Shown piece after piece: positions 9,001 through 19,254 of a stretch of 64,000 nt of DNA (positions are counted from its first letter, which is position 1; every line of letters starts with the position of its first letter). This stretch comes from Cupriavidus alkaliphilus (lineage in GTDB: Bacteria; Pseudomonadota; Gammaproteobacteria; Burkholderiales; Burkholderiaceae): assembly GCF_900094595.1 (NCBI RefSeq), contig NZ_FMAD01000004.1, positions 186,001 to 250,000 of the forward strand. The letters are read 5' to 3'. A program made the position numbers and the translations under genes. The notes beneath the pieces were generated by a model, which was given only the letters and a program-made list of their open reading frames with translations, made no database searches and was not told where the DNA came from.

Positions 9001-9056
9001 GTGGAAACGTTGCGGGCGCGGCAAGGGATCCCTTGCCGCGCCCGCTATGTTTCCAC
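9001..9056. terminator. Very strong bidirectional hairpin between convergent genes
   Basis: GTGGAAAC (9001-9008) pairs with GTTTCCAC (9049-9056), then after a 3/3 internal loop a 15-bp GC-rich arm (9012-9026) pairs perfectly with 9031-9045 around the centre GATC. It sits between the rightward box operon and the leftward isochorismatase gene and should end both transcripts, although neither side has a long U-tract. Confidence 0.8.
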
Positions 9057-9082
9057 CTGCAGCAGTGCCTAGCGTCAGGAAC

Positions 9083-9760
9083 TTAACGCTGGGAGTCCAG
9101 CACCTCGTGCTTCTTCTCGACTTCCTGCGCCTTCATGTAGCTTTCGATCAGCAGCTGGTAGGCGGGGAAGATCTTGGTGTAGACCTCGGCCCATTGCTGC
9201 GCGTCCGGGCGGTTCCAGCTCTGCTGCAGCTCCGAAGCCACCGCGGCGGTGTCCATCGGCACCACGCCGGCCTGGACGATGCGCGCCAGGGTGATTTCCT
9301 GCGCCATCTTGGAATAGGTGCCCGAGGCGTCGACCACCGCGAACACCTTGTAGCCGTCGGCGACCGCGCTGATCGACGGGAACGCCATGCATACGCTGGT
9401 GATGGTGCCGGCGATGATCAGGGTCTTCTTGCCAGTCTCGCGCACGGCGGCGACAAAGTCAGGGTTGTCCCAGGCATTGATCTCGCCTTTGCGGGCGACG
9501 TATTTGGCATGCGGGGCGTTCTCGTGGATCTCGGGGATCAGCGGGCCGTTGGGGCCTTGCGGCACCGATGCGGTGGTGATCACGGGCAGCTTGCACAGCG
9601 TCGCCATCCTGGCCAGTGCGGCTGCGCGCAGGCGCAGTTCGGGCATCGGCATGTCGCCCACGGTCTGGAACAGGCCACTCTGGTGGTCGATCAGCAGCAT
9701 TGCCGTATCGGCGGGATCGATGGCCGGACGCTTGCCGTTGAAATTGGCGGGTGTGGTCAT
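9083..9760 (-). CDS. Isochorismatase-family cysteine hydrolase (YcaC-like)
   Basis: 225 aa. The alpha/beta cysteine-hydrolase triad is visible: Asp25 (MLLIDHQSG), Lys91 ([10 protein letters not shown]) and Cys124 ([11 protein letters not shown]). The close match in layout to YcaC, whose natural substrate is unknown, is better than to true isochorismatases. The start is the ATG at 9758-9760 behind GGAGA; the upstream in-frame extension overlaps the divergent regulator's promoter and is not needed. It is divergent from a LysR gene 148 bp away, the usual arrangement for a regulator and its single target. Cytoplasmic amidase or hydrolase of unknown substrate. Confidence 0.85.
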   Translation of the reverse strand: MTTPANFNGKRPAIDPADTAMLLIDHQSGLFQTVGDMPMPELRLRAAALARMATLCKLPVITTASVPQGPNGPLIPEIHENAPHAKYVARKGEINAWDNPDFVAAVRETGKKTLIIAGTITSVCMAFPSISAVADGYKVFAVVDASGTYSKMAQEITLARIVQAGVVPMDTAAVASELQQSWNRPDAQQWAEVYTKIFPAYQLLIESYMKAQEVEKKHEVLDSQR

Positions 9761-9908
9761 TTGGCATTCTCCTATGCGGTTGGCAAAACCGGCGGACCGG
9801 ACCATCCGGAACCGACCGTGTTGCGAAAGCATAGGACTTGGCAAATCCCACCGGTAGACAACAAAATCTGCCCTCAGCGTCCTACTGGCAGGACGACAGG
9901 AGCCGCCG

Positions 9909-10817
9909 TTGCATCCGGACCTCAATGACCTGTACTACTTCGCGCTGGTGGTCGACCACCAGGGCTTCGCCCCGGCCGGCCGCGTGCTGGGCATTCCCAA
10001 GTCCAAGCTCAGCCGGCGCGTGGCATTGCTGGAAGAGCGCCTGGGCGTGCGCCTGATCCAGCGCTCGACGCGGCGCTTCTCCGTAACCGAACTGGGACAG
10101 ACCTATTACGCCCACTGCAAGGCCATGCTGGTCGAGGCCGAGGCCGCCGAGAGCGCGATCGAGCAAAGCCGCGCCGAGCCCAGCGGCCTGGTGCGCATGA
10201 CTTGTCCCGTAGCCCTGCTGCATGCGCGCGTTGGCGAGATGGTGGCCGACTTCATGGCGGCCAATCCCAAGGTCATCGTGCACCTGGAGGCCACCAACCG
10301 GCGCGTCGACGTGGTCGCCGAGGGCATCGACCTGGCCGTGCGGGTGCGCGTGCCGCCGCTGGAAGACAGCGACCTGGTGATGCGGAAGCTGGCCCAGCGC
10401 GCGTGGTGCTTTGTCGCCAGCCCGGCGCTGCTGGCCAATCACGGACCGCTGCTGGCGCCGGCGGACCTGAACGCCCTGCCCACGCTCGACCTGGGCCCGC
10501 CCCGCCCCTCGCACACCTGGTCGCTGTACGGACCCGGCGGCGCCAGCGCCGACCTGCACCACAAGCCGCGGCTGGTCACCGACGACATGATCATGCTGCG
10601 CACGGCGGCGGTGGCCGGTGCCGGCATCGTGCAATTGCCGGTGATGATGATGACCGAGGAGTTGCGCGATGGCCGTCTGGTGAAGGTGCTGCCGGAATGG
10701 TCGGTCAAGGGCGGCGTGATTCACGCCGTGTTTCCGTCAAGGCGCGGGCTGCTGCCGTCAGTGCGCGAACTGATCGAGTTCCTGTCGCAGCGTTTTGCGC
10801 AGATCGACGAATCCTGA
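9909..10817 (+). CDS. LysR-family transcriptional regulator
   Basis: 302 aa, TTG start at 9909 with AGGAG eight nt upstream. The N-terminal winged HTH reads [20 protein letters not shown] followed by [16 protein letters not shown], and a substrate-binding domain follows (about residues 92-295). It is divergent from the YcaC-like gene and probably controls it from the shared 148-bp region. The effector cannot be told from sequence. Confidence 0.9.
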   Translation: MHPDLNDLYYFALVVDHQGFAPAGRVLGIPKSKLSRRVALLEERLGVRLIQRSTRRFSVTELGQTYYAHCKAMLVEAEAAESAIEQSRAEPSGLVRMTCPVALLHARVGEMVADFMAANPKVIVHLEATNRRVDVVAEGIDLAVRVRVPPLEDSDLVMRKLAQRAWCFVASPALLANHGPLLAPADLNALPTLDLGPPRPSHTWSLYGPGGASADLHHKPRLVTDDMIMLRTAAVAGAGIVQLPVMMMTEELRDGRLVKVLPEWSVKGGVIHAVFPSRRGLLPSVRELIEFLSQRFAQIDES

Positions 10818-11293
10818 GCGATGCAGCGCAGGCGCGCCACAGGTATCGCCCGTCACACGAGCAGGCCTGGCGCGGAAGTGGTATCATCCGGGATCCTATG
10901 TGCAGACCAGACCGGCAACGCCCGACTGCTGCGCATCTGCCGCAGTCCTCTGTCCACTGGAAGCACTTCAGCAGCGGCATATCAGGCGCAAACCCGGACC
11001 GATCCATCGATCCCCGGCGCGTCTTCGGGCCGGACGGCCCATCACCCTTTTCCGACCAGCGGCTGGTCCGCTCCGCAACGATCACCCGTACCGCTGCATC
11101 CCTGCACCCTGGTACGCCGGCGTATCGGCTTGCGCAGGCATGGTCCATTTCACGCCAGATGCAACGCCCGTGCTGTCGCCCGGGCCAGATGCTGGCACAC
11201 CGCAACGGCTGACGGCCGCCACCGCGCCACGCGCCGCATCGGCATGCCGATGCCCCGCGCCGCCCACGGCCGCGCCCATGAACAGGCAACACA
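10818..11293. other. 476-bp intergenic region without a supportable gene
   Basis: Several open frames cross this stretch on both strands, but none has a convincing ribosome site, domain or composition. A TATCAT at about 10889-10894 could be a -10 element for the rightward small gene and infA paralogue. I see no clear terminator hairpin. Confidence 0.5.
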
Positions 11294-11527
11294 TTGAATC
11301 GAGTCAACCCTATCCAACACAGCTCTTATACCGTTTCCGTCTACCCGATTCAGCAGGAACCCGGCGTCTGGTTCGCGACCTACATGATTGCGGAATACCG
11401 CAATGGCGCCGAACGCATCGTGGCCAACGTGGCCATGCGCCACGACACCCACCGCTCCGAAGCCCGCGCCAGGCAGGCTGCCCGCCGCGCGGGCGAACAT
11501 GCCGCAGCCCGGCTGCGCCAGCAGTAA
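11294..11527 (+). CDS. Small hypothetical protein
   Basis: 77 aa, proposed TTG start at 11294 with only a weak ribosome site. The N-terminal half ([20 protein letters not shown], then [18 protein letters not shown]) alternates like a small beta-sheet, and the C-terminus is Arg/Ala-rich and helical ([21 protein letters not shown] region). No domain recognised. It precedes the IF-1 paralogue by 115 bp in the same direction and may share its transcript. The coding call rests on amino-acid composition and codon use. Confidence 0.55.
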   Translation: MNRVNPIQHSSYTVSVYPIQQEPGVWFATYMIAEYRNGAERIVANVAMRHDTHRSEARARQAARRAGEHAAARLRQQ

Positions 11528-11642
11528 GCCGCGGCAGGCCGCAGTCAGGCCGCAGTCAGCCCCCTCCCCTCGGTCCGCCGTCAGCGGCTGGCCGCCACCC
11601 CAAGCCCGCGCACAAGCTGCGCGGCTACAGCAAGGAGTTCCC

Positions 11643-11864
11643 TTGGCAAAAGAAGAACTGGTCGAATTTGGCGGCAAGGTGTCGGAAGTGCTGCCCGACA
11701 ACCGCTTTCGCGTGATCCTGGAAAACGGCTTTGAAGTCTGGGCGTATTCGTCCGGTCGACTGAAGAAGAACCGCATCCGCGTGCTGGCGGGTGATCGCGT
11801 CACGCTGGAAATGTCGCCCTACGACCTGACCAAGGGACGCATCAACTACCGGCACAAGTCGTAG
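11643..11864 (+). CDS. infA: Translation initiation factor IF-1 (paralogue)
   Basis: 73 aa, exactly IF-1 length, with the OB-fold series [20 protein letters not shown], then [17 protein letters not shown] and the conserved tail [16 protein letters not shown]. The start is a TTG at 11643 behind a perfect AAGGAG. Betaproteobacteria commonly carry one infA in the ribosomal protein operon and a divergent second copy elsewhere; the absence of ribosomal genes here marks this as the second copy. IF-1 binds the 30S A site with IF-2 and IF-3. The nearby cold shock gene suggests a stress or cold role, which is inference. Confidence 0.93.
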   Translation: MAKEELVEFGGKVSEVLPDNRFRVILENGFEVWAYSSGRLKKNRIRVLAGDRVTLEMSPYDLTKGRINYRHKS

Positions 11865-11949
11865 CCGGACGCGCCCTGCGCCATGGCATGCGCCGCAGCG
11901 GCGCATGCCATCCCTCAACGCCTTATCCCTCAATCAAGGAGAACCGATC

Positions 11950-12204
11950 ATGTCCGTCATCGAAGAATGGGAAGCCCTGCATCTGACGCCTGAAGGCTGG
12001 CAAGCCGGCAGCTACCGGCATGCGCCGTGGCAAGCCGTGGAGATCGCGCCGCCGGCGGCGGGCGTGCTGACGGTCAGGCGCCACGTGACGGCCACCTATT
12101 GCGGGCCCTCGCGCGCAGTGGAAGACCGCACCCCGGAGATCACCGACATGGCGCTGATCGAAGCGCTGCTGGAGCGCCACGGCGACCCCGTGTTCCAGAT
12201 CTGA
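11950..12204 (+). CDS. Small hypothetical protein
   Basis: 84 aa, ATG at 11950 with a perfect AAGGAG at 11936-11941. The sequence is soluble, rich in Trp and acidic residues (EEWEALHLTPEGWQAG, then YRHAPWQAVEIAPP). No recognised domain or signal peptide. It follows the IF-1 paralogue by 85 bp in the same direction. Confidence 0.7.
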   Translation: MSVIEEWEALHLTPEGWQAGSYRHAPWQAVEIAPPAAGVLTVRRHVTATYCGPSRAVEDRTPEITDMALIEALLERHGDPVFQI

Positions 12205-12284
12205 TTGCAGTGCCCCACGAGCTGTGCGCGACGCGCTGCGTGCCCGTGCACTAGCACCCGCGGTGCCGCGGGCACGCCGGCACC

Positions 12285-12659
12285 TCAGCCCAGCACGCGC
12301 ACATGCGGCCGGGCCGTCCTGAGCCCGGCGCCGACCGAGCGCAACTCACCGTCCCAGGGGGCGGCGGCCAGGTCCAGCACGTAGTCGCCCTCGCGCGCCT
12401 TGTCATGCAGCTGGTCGCGCACCACCTGGCCGATGGCCAGGCGGCACAACGCCTCGCCGCTGGTGGCAAGCTGGCCCTGCAATGCGGCAGGGTCGGTCAG
12501 CACGCCGAACGAGCGCCGCCCCACCCCCACGAAGCTGGTGAACAGCACGCCGGTAGGATGCTCGGCATCGATGAAGCAGACCGCCACGTGATAGGTGATG
12601 CCTTTGCCCTCGCCGGGCAACGTGCACAGAAAACCGGATGATCCCGTACGCATGTCCAT
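12285..12659 (-). CDS. Hypothetical protein, last gene of a three-gene small-protein operon
   Basis: 124 aa, ATG at 12657-12659 behind AAGGAG. A soluble alpha/beta protein with ITYHVAVCFIDAEHPTG and GVLFTSFVGVGRRSFGVLTD. I do not recognise the family. It is read leftward 44 bp behind the two tandem paralogues and probably shares their transcript. Confidence 0.65.
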   Translation of the reverse strand: MDMRTGSSGFLCTLPGEGKGITYHVAVCFIDAEHPTGVLFTSFVGVGRRSFGVLTDPAALQGQLATSGEALCRLAIGQVVRDQLHDKAREGDYVLDLAAAPWDGELRSVGAGLRTARPHVRVLG

Positions 12660-12703
12660 GAAAGGACTCCTTGCAGTCTGACGGATAACGCCTGGGGCAA
12701 CGC

Positions 12704-13030
12704 CTACAGCGACGCCACCGATTCGCCGGCAACCAGCCCGTTGATGATGTCTTCGCCGAACTGCAGCGCGCCGCGGCGCGCCGAGCCGATGTTCTCCCAG
12801 CGCGACTGGCCGACGGGGAACACGCGCGCATGGTCTTCGCCAGGGCGATAGCCCTCGCGACAAATCACGATGGAAGCCAGGAAACTGTTGTCGGGCTTGG
12901 TGCGCGGCCACGCCTGCTGAGGCCGGTGGCGGTAAACCAGGGGGTACAGGTCAAAACCCTTGTAGCTGGCAAAGGGCGTGCTGCCGGGAACATTGTTGCC
13001 GGGACTGCGGCTGGGACTGCTGTCGCTCAC
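12704..13030 (-). CDS. Small protein, tandem paralogue 1
   Basis: About 108 aa from a GTG at 13028-13030, which has GGAG five nt upstream; an in-frame ATG at 13048 is an alternative without a ribosome site. The body reads YKGFDLYPLVYRHRPQQAWP, then ICREG, GSARRGALQFGEDIINGLVA. It is clearly homologous to the next gene upstream (12 of 15 residues match in the YKG(F/Y)DLYPLVY block and in ARRGALxxxExIING). Function unknown; the conserved ends suggest one small domain duplicated in tandem. Confidence 0.7.
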   Translation of the reverse strand: MSDSSPSRSPGNNVPGSTPFASYKGFDLYPLVYRHRPQQAWPRTKPDNSFLASIVICREGYRPGEDHARVFPVGQSRWENIGSARRGALQFGEDIINGLVAGESVASL

Positions 13031-13096
13031 GACGGCTCCATGCGGCATCGTGCCGCGTTGATGGGGAAGACATCCAGGACCGGCGCCCAGGTTGGA

Positions 13097-13396
13097 TCAG
13101 GACGCCGGCAAACCGGTCGATGCCACCGAAAGCCCTGGCACCGCGCCGTTGATGATGGCCTCGGCATAGCGCAGCGCACCACGGCGTGCACCGCCGACGT
13201 TGTCCCACGGCGTGGCTTCCAGGCGGAACGTGCGCGCCTGCGCGCCCTCCGGCGACTCGCCCTCGAGGCAGATCACCACCGCCGCATCGAACGAGCGATC
13301 GGGTCGCGGTTCCGGCCATACGCGCGTGATGGTGTGCTTGTACACCAGCGGGTAGAGGTCATACCCCTTGTATGTCGCAGCTGGATAGATATCCAT
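13097..13396 (-). CDS. Small protein, tandem paralogue 2
   Basis: 99 aa, ATG at 13394-13396 behind GGCGGAGA; a longer in-frame start at 13432 is less likely. It reads ATYKGYDLYPLVYKHTITRV, then VICLEGESPEG and GGARRGALRYAEAIINGAVP. It is roughly half identical to its downstream neighbour, showing an ancient tandem duplication. First gene of the leftward three-gene operon. No known domain recognised. Confidence 0.75.
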   Translation of the reverse strand: MDIYPAATYKGYDLYPLVYKHTITRVWPEPRPDRSFDAAVVICLEGESPEGAQARTFRLEATPWDNVGGARRGALRYAEAIINGAVPGLSVASTGLPAS

Positions 13397-13499
13397 GGCA
13401 GTCTCCGCCGGAGATGGTGGTCTTGCCCCCACTCTACGCCTGTTGACGGCCGCGCAGTGGCTTTATTTCGTCATCGGCGGGCAGCATGCCGGCCAAAAC

Positions 13500-13529
13500 A
13501 AAAAAAGCTCCGCCGTGGCGGAGCTTTTT
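13500..13529 (-). terminator. Rho-independent terminator of the cold shock gene
   Basis: GCTCCGCC (13507-13514), a 2-nt loop and GGCGGAGC (13517-13524), with A-runs on the left (13500-13506) and T-run on the right (13525-13529). Read leftward this is a textbook stem plus U7, 48 bp past the cspA-type stop codon. It can also work rightward. Confidence 0.9.
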
Positions 13530-13577
13530 CTCATCGAACTGGCGCCGTGGCGCTCAGCTTAATGGGTGCGGTGCAAT

Positions 13578-13781
13578 TCAGATCGGCTCGATCTTGGTCG
13601 CGGCCGGGCCCTTCTGGCCGACGCCGGCGACGTAACGCACCTTCTGGCCTTCTGCCAGCGACTTGAAGCCGCTGCCCTGGATTTCGGAGAAGTGCGCGAA
13701 CAGGTCGTTGCCGCCTGCATCAGGCGTAATGAAGCCAAAACCCTTCGAATCGTTGAACCACTTGACGGTACCGGTTTCCAT
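13578..13781 (-). CDS. Cold shock protein, CspA family
   Basis: 67 aa, the standard length. RNP1 is KGFGFI (residues 13-18) and RNP2 is LFAHF (27-31) within [20 protein letters not shown]. It binds single-stranded RNA or DNA as an RNA chaperone. The gene has its own promoter (13926-13954), a 5' leader of roughly 137 nt, and a strong terminator, so it is a monocistronic unit. The long leader is typical of cold-regulated csp mRNAs. Confidence 0.96.
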   Translation of the reverse strand: METGTVKWFNDSKGFGFITPDAGGNDLFAHFSEIQGSGFKSLAEGQKVRYVAGVGQKGPAATKIEPI

Positions 13782-13925
13782 GTTGGATTCCTCAATAAGT
13801 TTGTTCTCACCGGTAAAAGCGCCGGCAAGGCATGACGATCAAGGAAGACACAAGGAGAAAAAGTGGCGCCGTACGGGCAAGCACCTGGACTTCGAGGTTG
13901 CTGCTTGAAAGATCCTGCATCCACC

Positions 13926-13954
13926 CTTATACAGGTCACCCCCTGCCAAGTCAA
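13926..13954 (-). promoter_or_regulatory. Sigma-70 promoter of the cold shock gene with long 5' leader
   Basis: On the minus strand TTGACT (13949-13954), a 17-bp spacer and TATAAG (13926-13931). The expected start near 13919 leaves about 137 nt before the ATG at 13781, within the size range of thermosensing csp leaders. Confidence 0.65.
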
Positions 13955-14063
13955 CGAACTTCTCCGGATCGCCGCGGAATCGTGCGCAAAGTGCGGCTTG
14001 CGGGTCTTCGCGTCCTGCATGCGGCATGCATGCTACAGTGGCCCATCGAAGGGAACACCACGG

Positions 14064-14291
14064 ATGACACTCTGCACTGCCTGCCAGGCCATTGAACGCC
14101 ATGTGCGCGGCGCCCCCGGGCACGCCGCACTGCGCATCACCGACACCCGCCGCATCAAGCCGCCGCGCTCGGCGGCCGTCACCATCAGCAGCTTCGTCTG
14201 CCAGGATTGCGGTGCCCTGTGGACCTACCGCGACCAGAAGAGCGGTCCGGAACAAGGCTGGGACCTGCCCGCGCCAACGCCGCCGCAATAG
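14064..14291 (+). CDS. Small zinc-ribbon-like protein
   Basis: 75 aa, ATG at 14064 preceded by AAGGGAA. Two Cys pairs, CTAC (Cys4, Cys7) and CQDC (Cys46, Cys49), would form one zinc knuckle ribbon. The rest is basic (TDTRRIKPPRSAAV). No further domain recognised. It is convergent with icd, from which it is separated by the terminator at 14312-14337. Confidence 0.65.
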   Translation: MTLCTACQAIERHVRGAPGHAALRITDTRRIKPPRSAAVTISSFVCQDCGALWTYRDQKSGPEQGWDLPAPTPPQ

Positions 14292-14311
14292 GCGAACCTG
14301 CGCCGCCATGA

Positions 14312-14337
14312 AAAAACCCCGGACCGAAGTCCGGGGC
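14312..14337 (-). terminator. Rho-independent terminator of icd
   Basis: CCCCGGAC (14318-14325), loop CGAA, GTCCGGGG (14330-14337), followed on the minus strand by six U residues (complement of 14312-14317). It lies 39 bp past the icd stop codon. Confidence 0.9.
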
Positions 14338-14376
14338 TCTTGCCAGCAGCCGGCCCACCGCGTGGGCCGGGCGCAA

Positions 14377-16614
<2,238 letters not shown>

Positions 16615-17509
16615 TGCTTCTCTCAGATCCTCTAACGGGGTGGTGGGTCGTCTGCCCGCTGGGTCACAGCGGGCAGCACAGTCGGCGAAAAATAGAATTC
16701 TGCCTCAGTTTCCTTTCAGGAGACTGAAAATCTACGCCGTCAAGCCCTTTCCGCTCACGCCTGGGCGCCGGTAGTCCGCTCCACAACGCGCTTCGTCGTC
16801 ATTGTCGACATCCCAATGCCCAAGGCACATGTTGTAAATGATACTTATATCTGATTTGCGAGCAGTTTCATCCTAGCAACCCAATGCAGGCGTGCTCCAC
16901 CAGCGCTCTCTTACGCCAAAAGAACGAGAGGGCGTTCCATGCGCACGCGGGAGCCATCGCGTCTATCCGCCATTTGCCTCGGCGCGTGCGCCGAATCGCC
17001 CACATTTCGACCATGCCCCAGCGTCGTGATGGCCCGCGGCGCCGCCGTGCTCCGCCATGCTAGGCACCACAAGCCTGGAGCAATCCGGAACACGGGCTGA
17101 CGTTTCACAGCGGAAACGTCGTATCTGACAAAAAGCGAACCACAAAGCATTAAGTTGCCACTTTTTGCTTCAAATCCGGACGGCGAGCCCGGTTCTGCCA
17201 GCCCGCGCGCCAGGCAAGCGGGTGTATTTCTTACTGCATTTTGTTTCAGCCGTGCAACCCGGAAGGACCGGCAAGTCGGGCGGCTGGCCAGGTGTGACCC
17301 CCGGGTCCTCACGGGTCAAGGGTTGCAGCCCGCTGGCACAGCCATCGCTATGCCCTCGCGCAGGATGGGCACGCGTATCCGCCGACCCGCGCGGACCGAT
17401 CCAGCCGGATTGGCGCTGTCCCGGTGGATAGCGCGATGCCAGCGAGCGACACCGCCTCTCTTGAAAAAAACAGCGGGCGGCATCTGCCGACCACACCAAA
17501 GAGACCGAC
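16615..17509. other. 895-bp intergenic region upstream of the polysaccharide operon
   Basis: No supportable gene on either strand; the open frames that cross it have arginine- or proline-rich compositions typical of GC-rich shadows. It contains an AT-rich island (about 16826-16870), unusual for this window, and the inverted repeat annotated at 17099-17120. It must hold the icd promoter at its left end and the promoter of the rightward eight-gene operon. The wecB-type gene has only a weak AGAGA ribosome site. Confidence 0.55.
17099..17120. promoter_or_regulatory. Inverted repeat, possible operator before the polysaccharide operon
   Basis: GACGTTTC (17099-17106), 6-nt spacer ACAGCG, GAAACGTC (17113-17120): perfect 8-bp arms, about 390 bp before the first gene of the operon. 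Its spacing (about 1.3 turns between arm centres) suits a dimeric regulator. No regulator gene is adjacent. Confidence 0.35.
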
Positions 17510-18688
17510 ATGCCGAAGAAAGTCCTGGCTGTATTCGGAACCCGCCCGGAAGCCATCAAGATGGCGCCGCTGATTCATCGCCTGAAGGCCTCCGACCGCT
17601 TCGAGTTGCGGGTCTGCGTGACCGGACAGCATCGCGAGATGCTCGACCAGGTGCTGCGGCTGTTCGAGATCGAACCCGATTACGATCTCAACATCATCAG
17701 CCAGGGCCAGAGCCTGAGCGACATCACCACGCGCGTGCTTGCGGGCGTGCATGCCCTGCTCGGTCAATACCTGCCCGATGCGGTGCTGGTCCATGGCGAC
17801 ACCACCACCACCCTGGCAGCGACCCTCGCCGCCTTTTACCGCAATGTCGCAGTCGGGCATGTCGAGGCGGGACTGCGCACCGGCGACCTCAGTGCCCCCT
17901 GGCCCGAGGAGATGAACCGCCGCGTCACCGACGTGATGGCCGCCTGGCACTTCGCGCCAACGCAGCAGGCGCAGGAAACCCTGCTGCGCGAGGGCGTGGA
18001 CCCGATCCGGGTCAGCCTGACCGGCAACACCGGCATCGACGCGCTGCTGCAGGTCAAGGCCCGGCTGGACCGCGACGTGGTGATGCACCAGCAGCTGGCG
18101 GGGAACTACCCCTTCCTGGACAGCTCGCGCCGGCTGGTGCTGGTGACAGGACACCGGCGCGAGAACTTCGGCGCGCCATTCGAGCGCCTGTTCACGGCAC
18201 TGCGCACGCTCGCTGACCGCAATCGCGATCTGCAGTTCGTCTATCCGGTGCACCTGAACCCGCGCGTGCGCGCGCCCGTGCATGCCATCCTGGGCGGGCA
18301 TCCGGACATCCACCTGATCGAACCACAGGAGTACCTGCCTTTTGTGTTCCTGATGTCGCGGGCGCACCTGATCGTCACGGACTCCGGCGGTATCCAGGAA
18401 GAAGCGCCGGCACTCGGCAAGCCTGTGCTGGTTACGCGCGAAACCACGGAACGGCCCGAGGCCGTCGCCGCAGGCACGGCGCGGCTGGTCGGTTCTGATC
18501 CCGAGCGCCTGATTGCCGCGGCGGAGCAGTTGCTCAATGACGCCGACGAGTATGCGTGCATGTCGCGGGCGCACAACCCATTTGGCGATGGCCGTGCCAG
18601 CGAACGCATCGTTCTCGCGTTGGAGGGCCGCGCCGCCGAGTATTGCGGCGCGCCCGCCGGCATGGGCGCCGGCGTCACCACGCACTAG
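17510..18688 (+). CDS. wecB: UDP-N-acetylglucosamine 2-epimerase, non-hydrolysing (WecB type)
   Basis: 392 aa, GT-B fold. Motifs: [11 protein letters not shown] (10-20), VHGDTTTT (94-101), [10 protein letters not shown] (116-125) and the catalytic-region acidic pair in PEEMNRR. It interconverts UDP-GlcNAc and UDP-ManNAc in the cytoplasm. It heads the eight-gene rightward cluster and no ManNAc dehydrogenase is present, which suggests that ManNAc itself, or a GlcNAc/ManNAc mix, is the monomer used by the GT2 synthase four genes on. That link is inference. Confidence 0.92.
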   Translation: MPKKVLAVFGTRPEAIKMAPLIHRLKASDRFELRVCVTGQHREMLDQVLRLFEIEPDYDLNIISQGQSLSDITTRVLAGVHALLGQYLPDAVLVHGDTTTTLAATLAAFYRNVAVGHVEAGLRTGDLSAPWPEEMNRRVTDVMAAWHFAPTQQAQETLLREGVDPIRVSLTGNTGIDALLQVKARLDRDVVMHQQLAGNYPFLDSSRRLVLVTGHRRENFGAPFERLFTALRTLADRNRDLQFVYPVHLNPRVRAPVHAILGGHPDIHLIEPQEYLPFVFLMSRAHLIVTDSGGIQEEAPALGKPVLVTRETTERPEAVAAGTARLVGSDPERLIAAAEQLLNDADEYACMSRAHNPFGDGRASERIVLALEGRAAEYCGAPAGMGAGVTTH

Positions 18689-18807
18689 CCGGCACAGGTC
18701 CTGCGCGCACGACACGCACAACCCGCCCCCCCGACAAGCACACCTCGCATCCCTCGCACCACGCTACAGCCGCGGCCGGCCTGGTCGCTCACCGCAGGAG
18801 CATCGCA

Positions 18808-19140
18808 ATGAAGCGCTCACGTATTGGAATGGCAACTGCCGTTGCACTCGCGGCGGCCCTGGCGCTGCCAACCGCCAGGGCCGCGCTGACCGCGGAAGCC
18901 ACCGCGGCCCTGGCGGCAAGCCCGCTCTATCTTCCGGCCAGCCCCGCCAATCCCGGCGGGCTGAAAGGCTATGAGCATGGCGCCCAACTCGATTTCGCTT
19001 TCGAAGCGCATGCGCCAAGCAAGAACAAGGCGCTGAAGGACAGGCTGACCAAGAAGCTCCTGAACAATGCCGTAGCGGGCCCGAAGGTGCGCAGCGGCGC
19101 CTACACGCTGTCGCCGGCGCCAGCGGCCGAGCCGGACTGA
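18808..19140 (+). CDS. Small secreted protein of the polysaccharide operon
   Basis: 110 aa, ATG at 18808 with CAGGAG eight nt before it. Residues 1-26 form a Sec signal peptide (MKRSRIGMATAVALAAALAL, then PTARA). The mature part is about 84 aa with no cysteines, an aromatic patch (SPLYLPASPANPGGLKGYEH) and a lysine-rich helix (SKNKALKDRLTKKLLNN). No family recognised. Placed between the epimerase and the deacetylase-like gene, it is probably a periplasmic accessory subunit. Confidence 0.75.
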   Translation: MKRSRIGMATAVALAAALALPTARAALTAEATAALAASPLYLPASPANPGGLKGYEHGAQLDFAFEAHAPSKNKALKDRLTKKLLNNAVAGPKVRSGAYTLSPAPAAEPD

Positions 19141-19254
19141 GGCTTCCCTTCATTGCAACGACGCGTCGCCGCCCACGCGGCATCACGCCCCGTGCGGCGG
19201 CCGCGCGGCTGCGCACGGCAACACCGGCCTACTTGATCGCACCCGGAGAAGACC

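Noticed and set aside
17150..17170. Possible sigma-54 element (TGGCA...TGC on the minus strand)
   Set aside because: The GG-to-GC distance is one base short of the required spacing and no gene starts downstream in that direction.
16911..17312. 133-codon leftward frame in the long intergenic region
   Set aside because: No ribosome site, odd composition and no recognisable fold.
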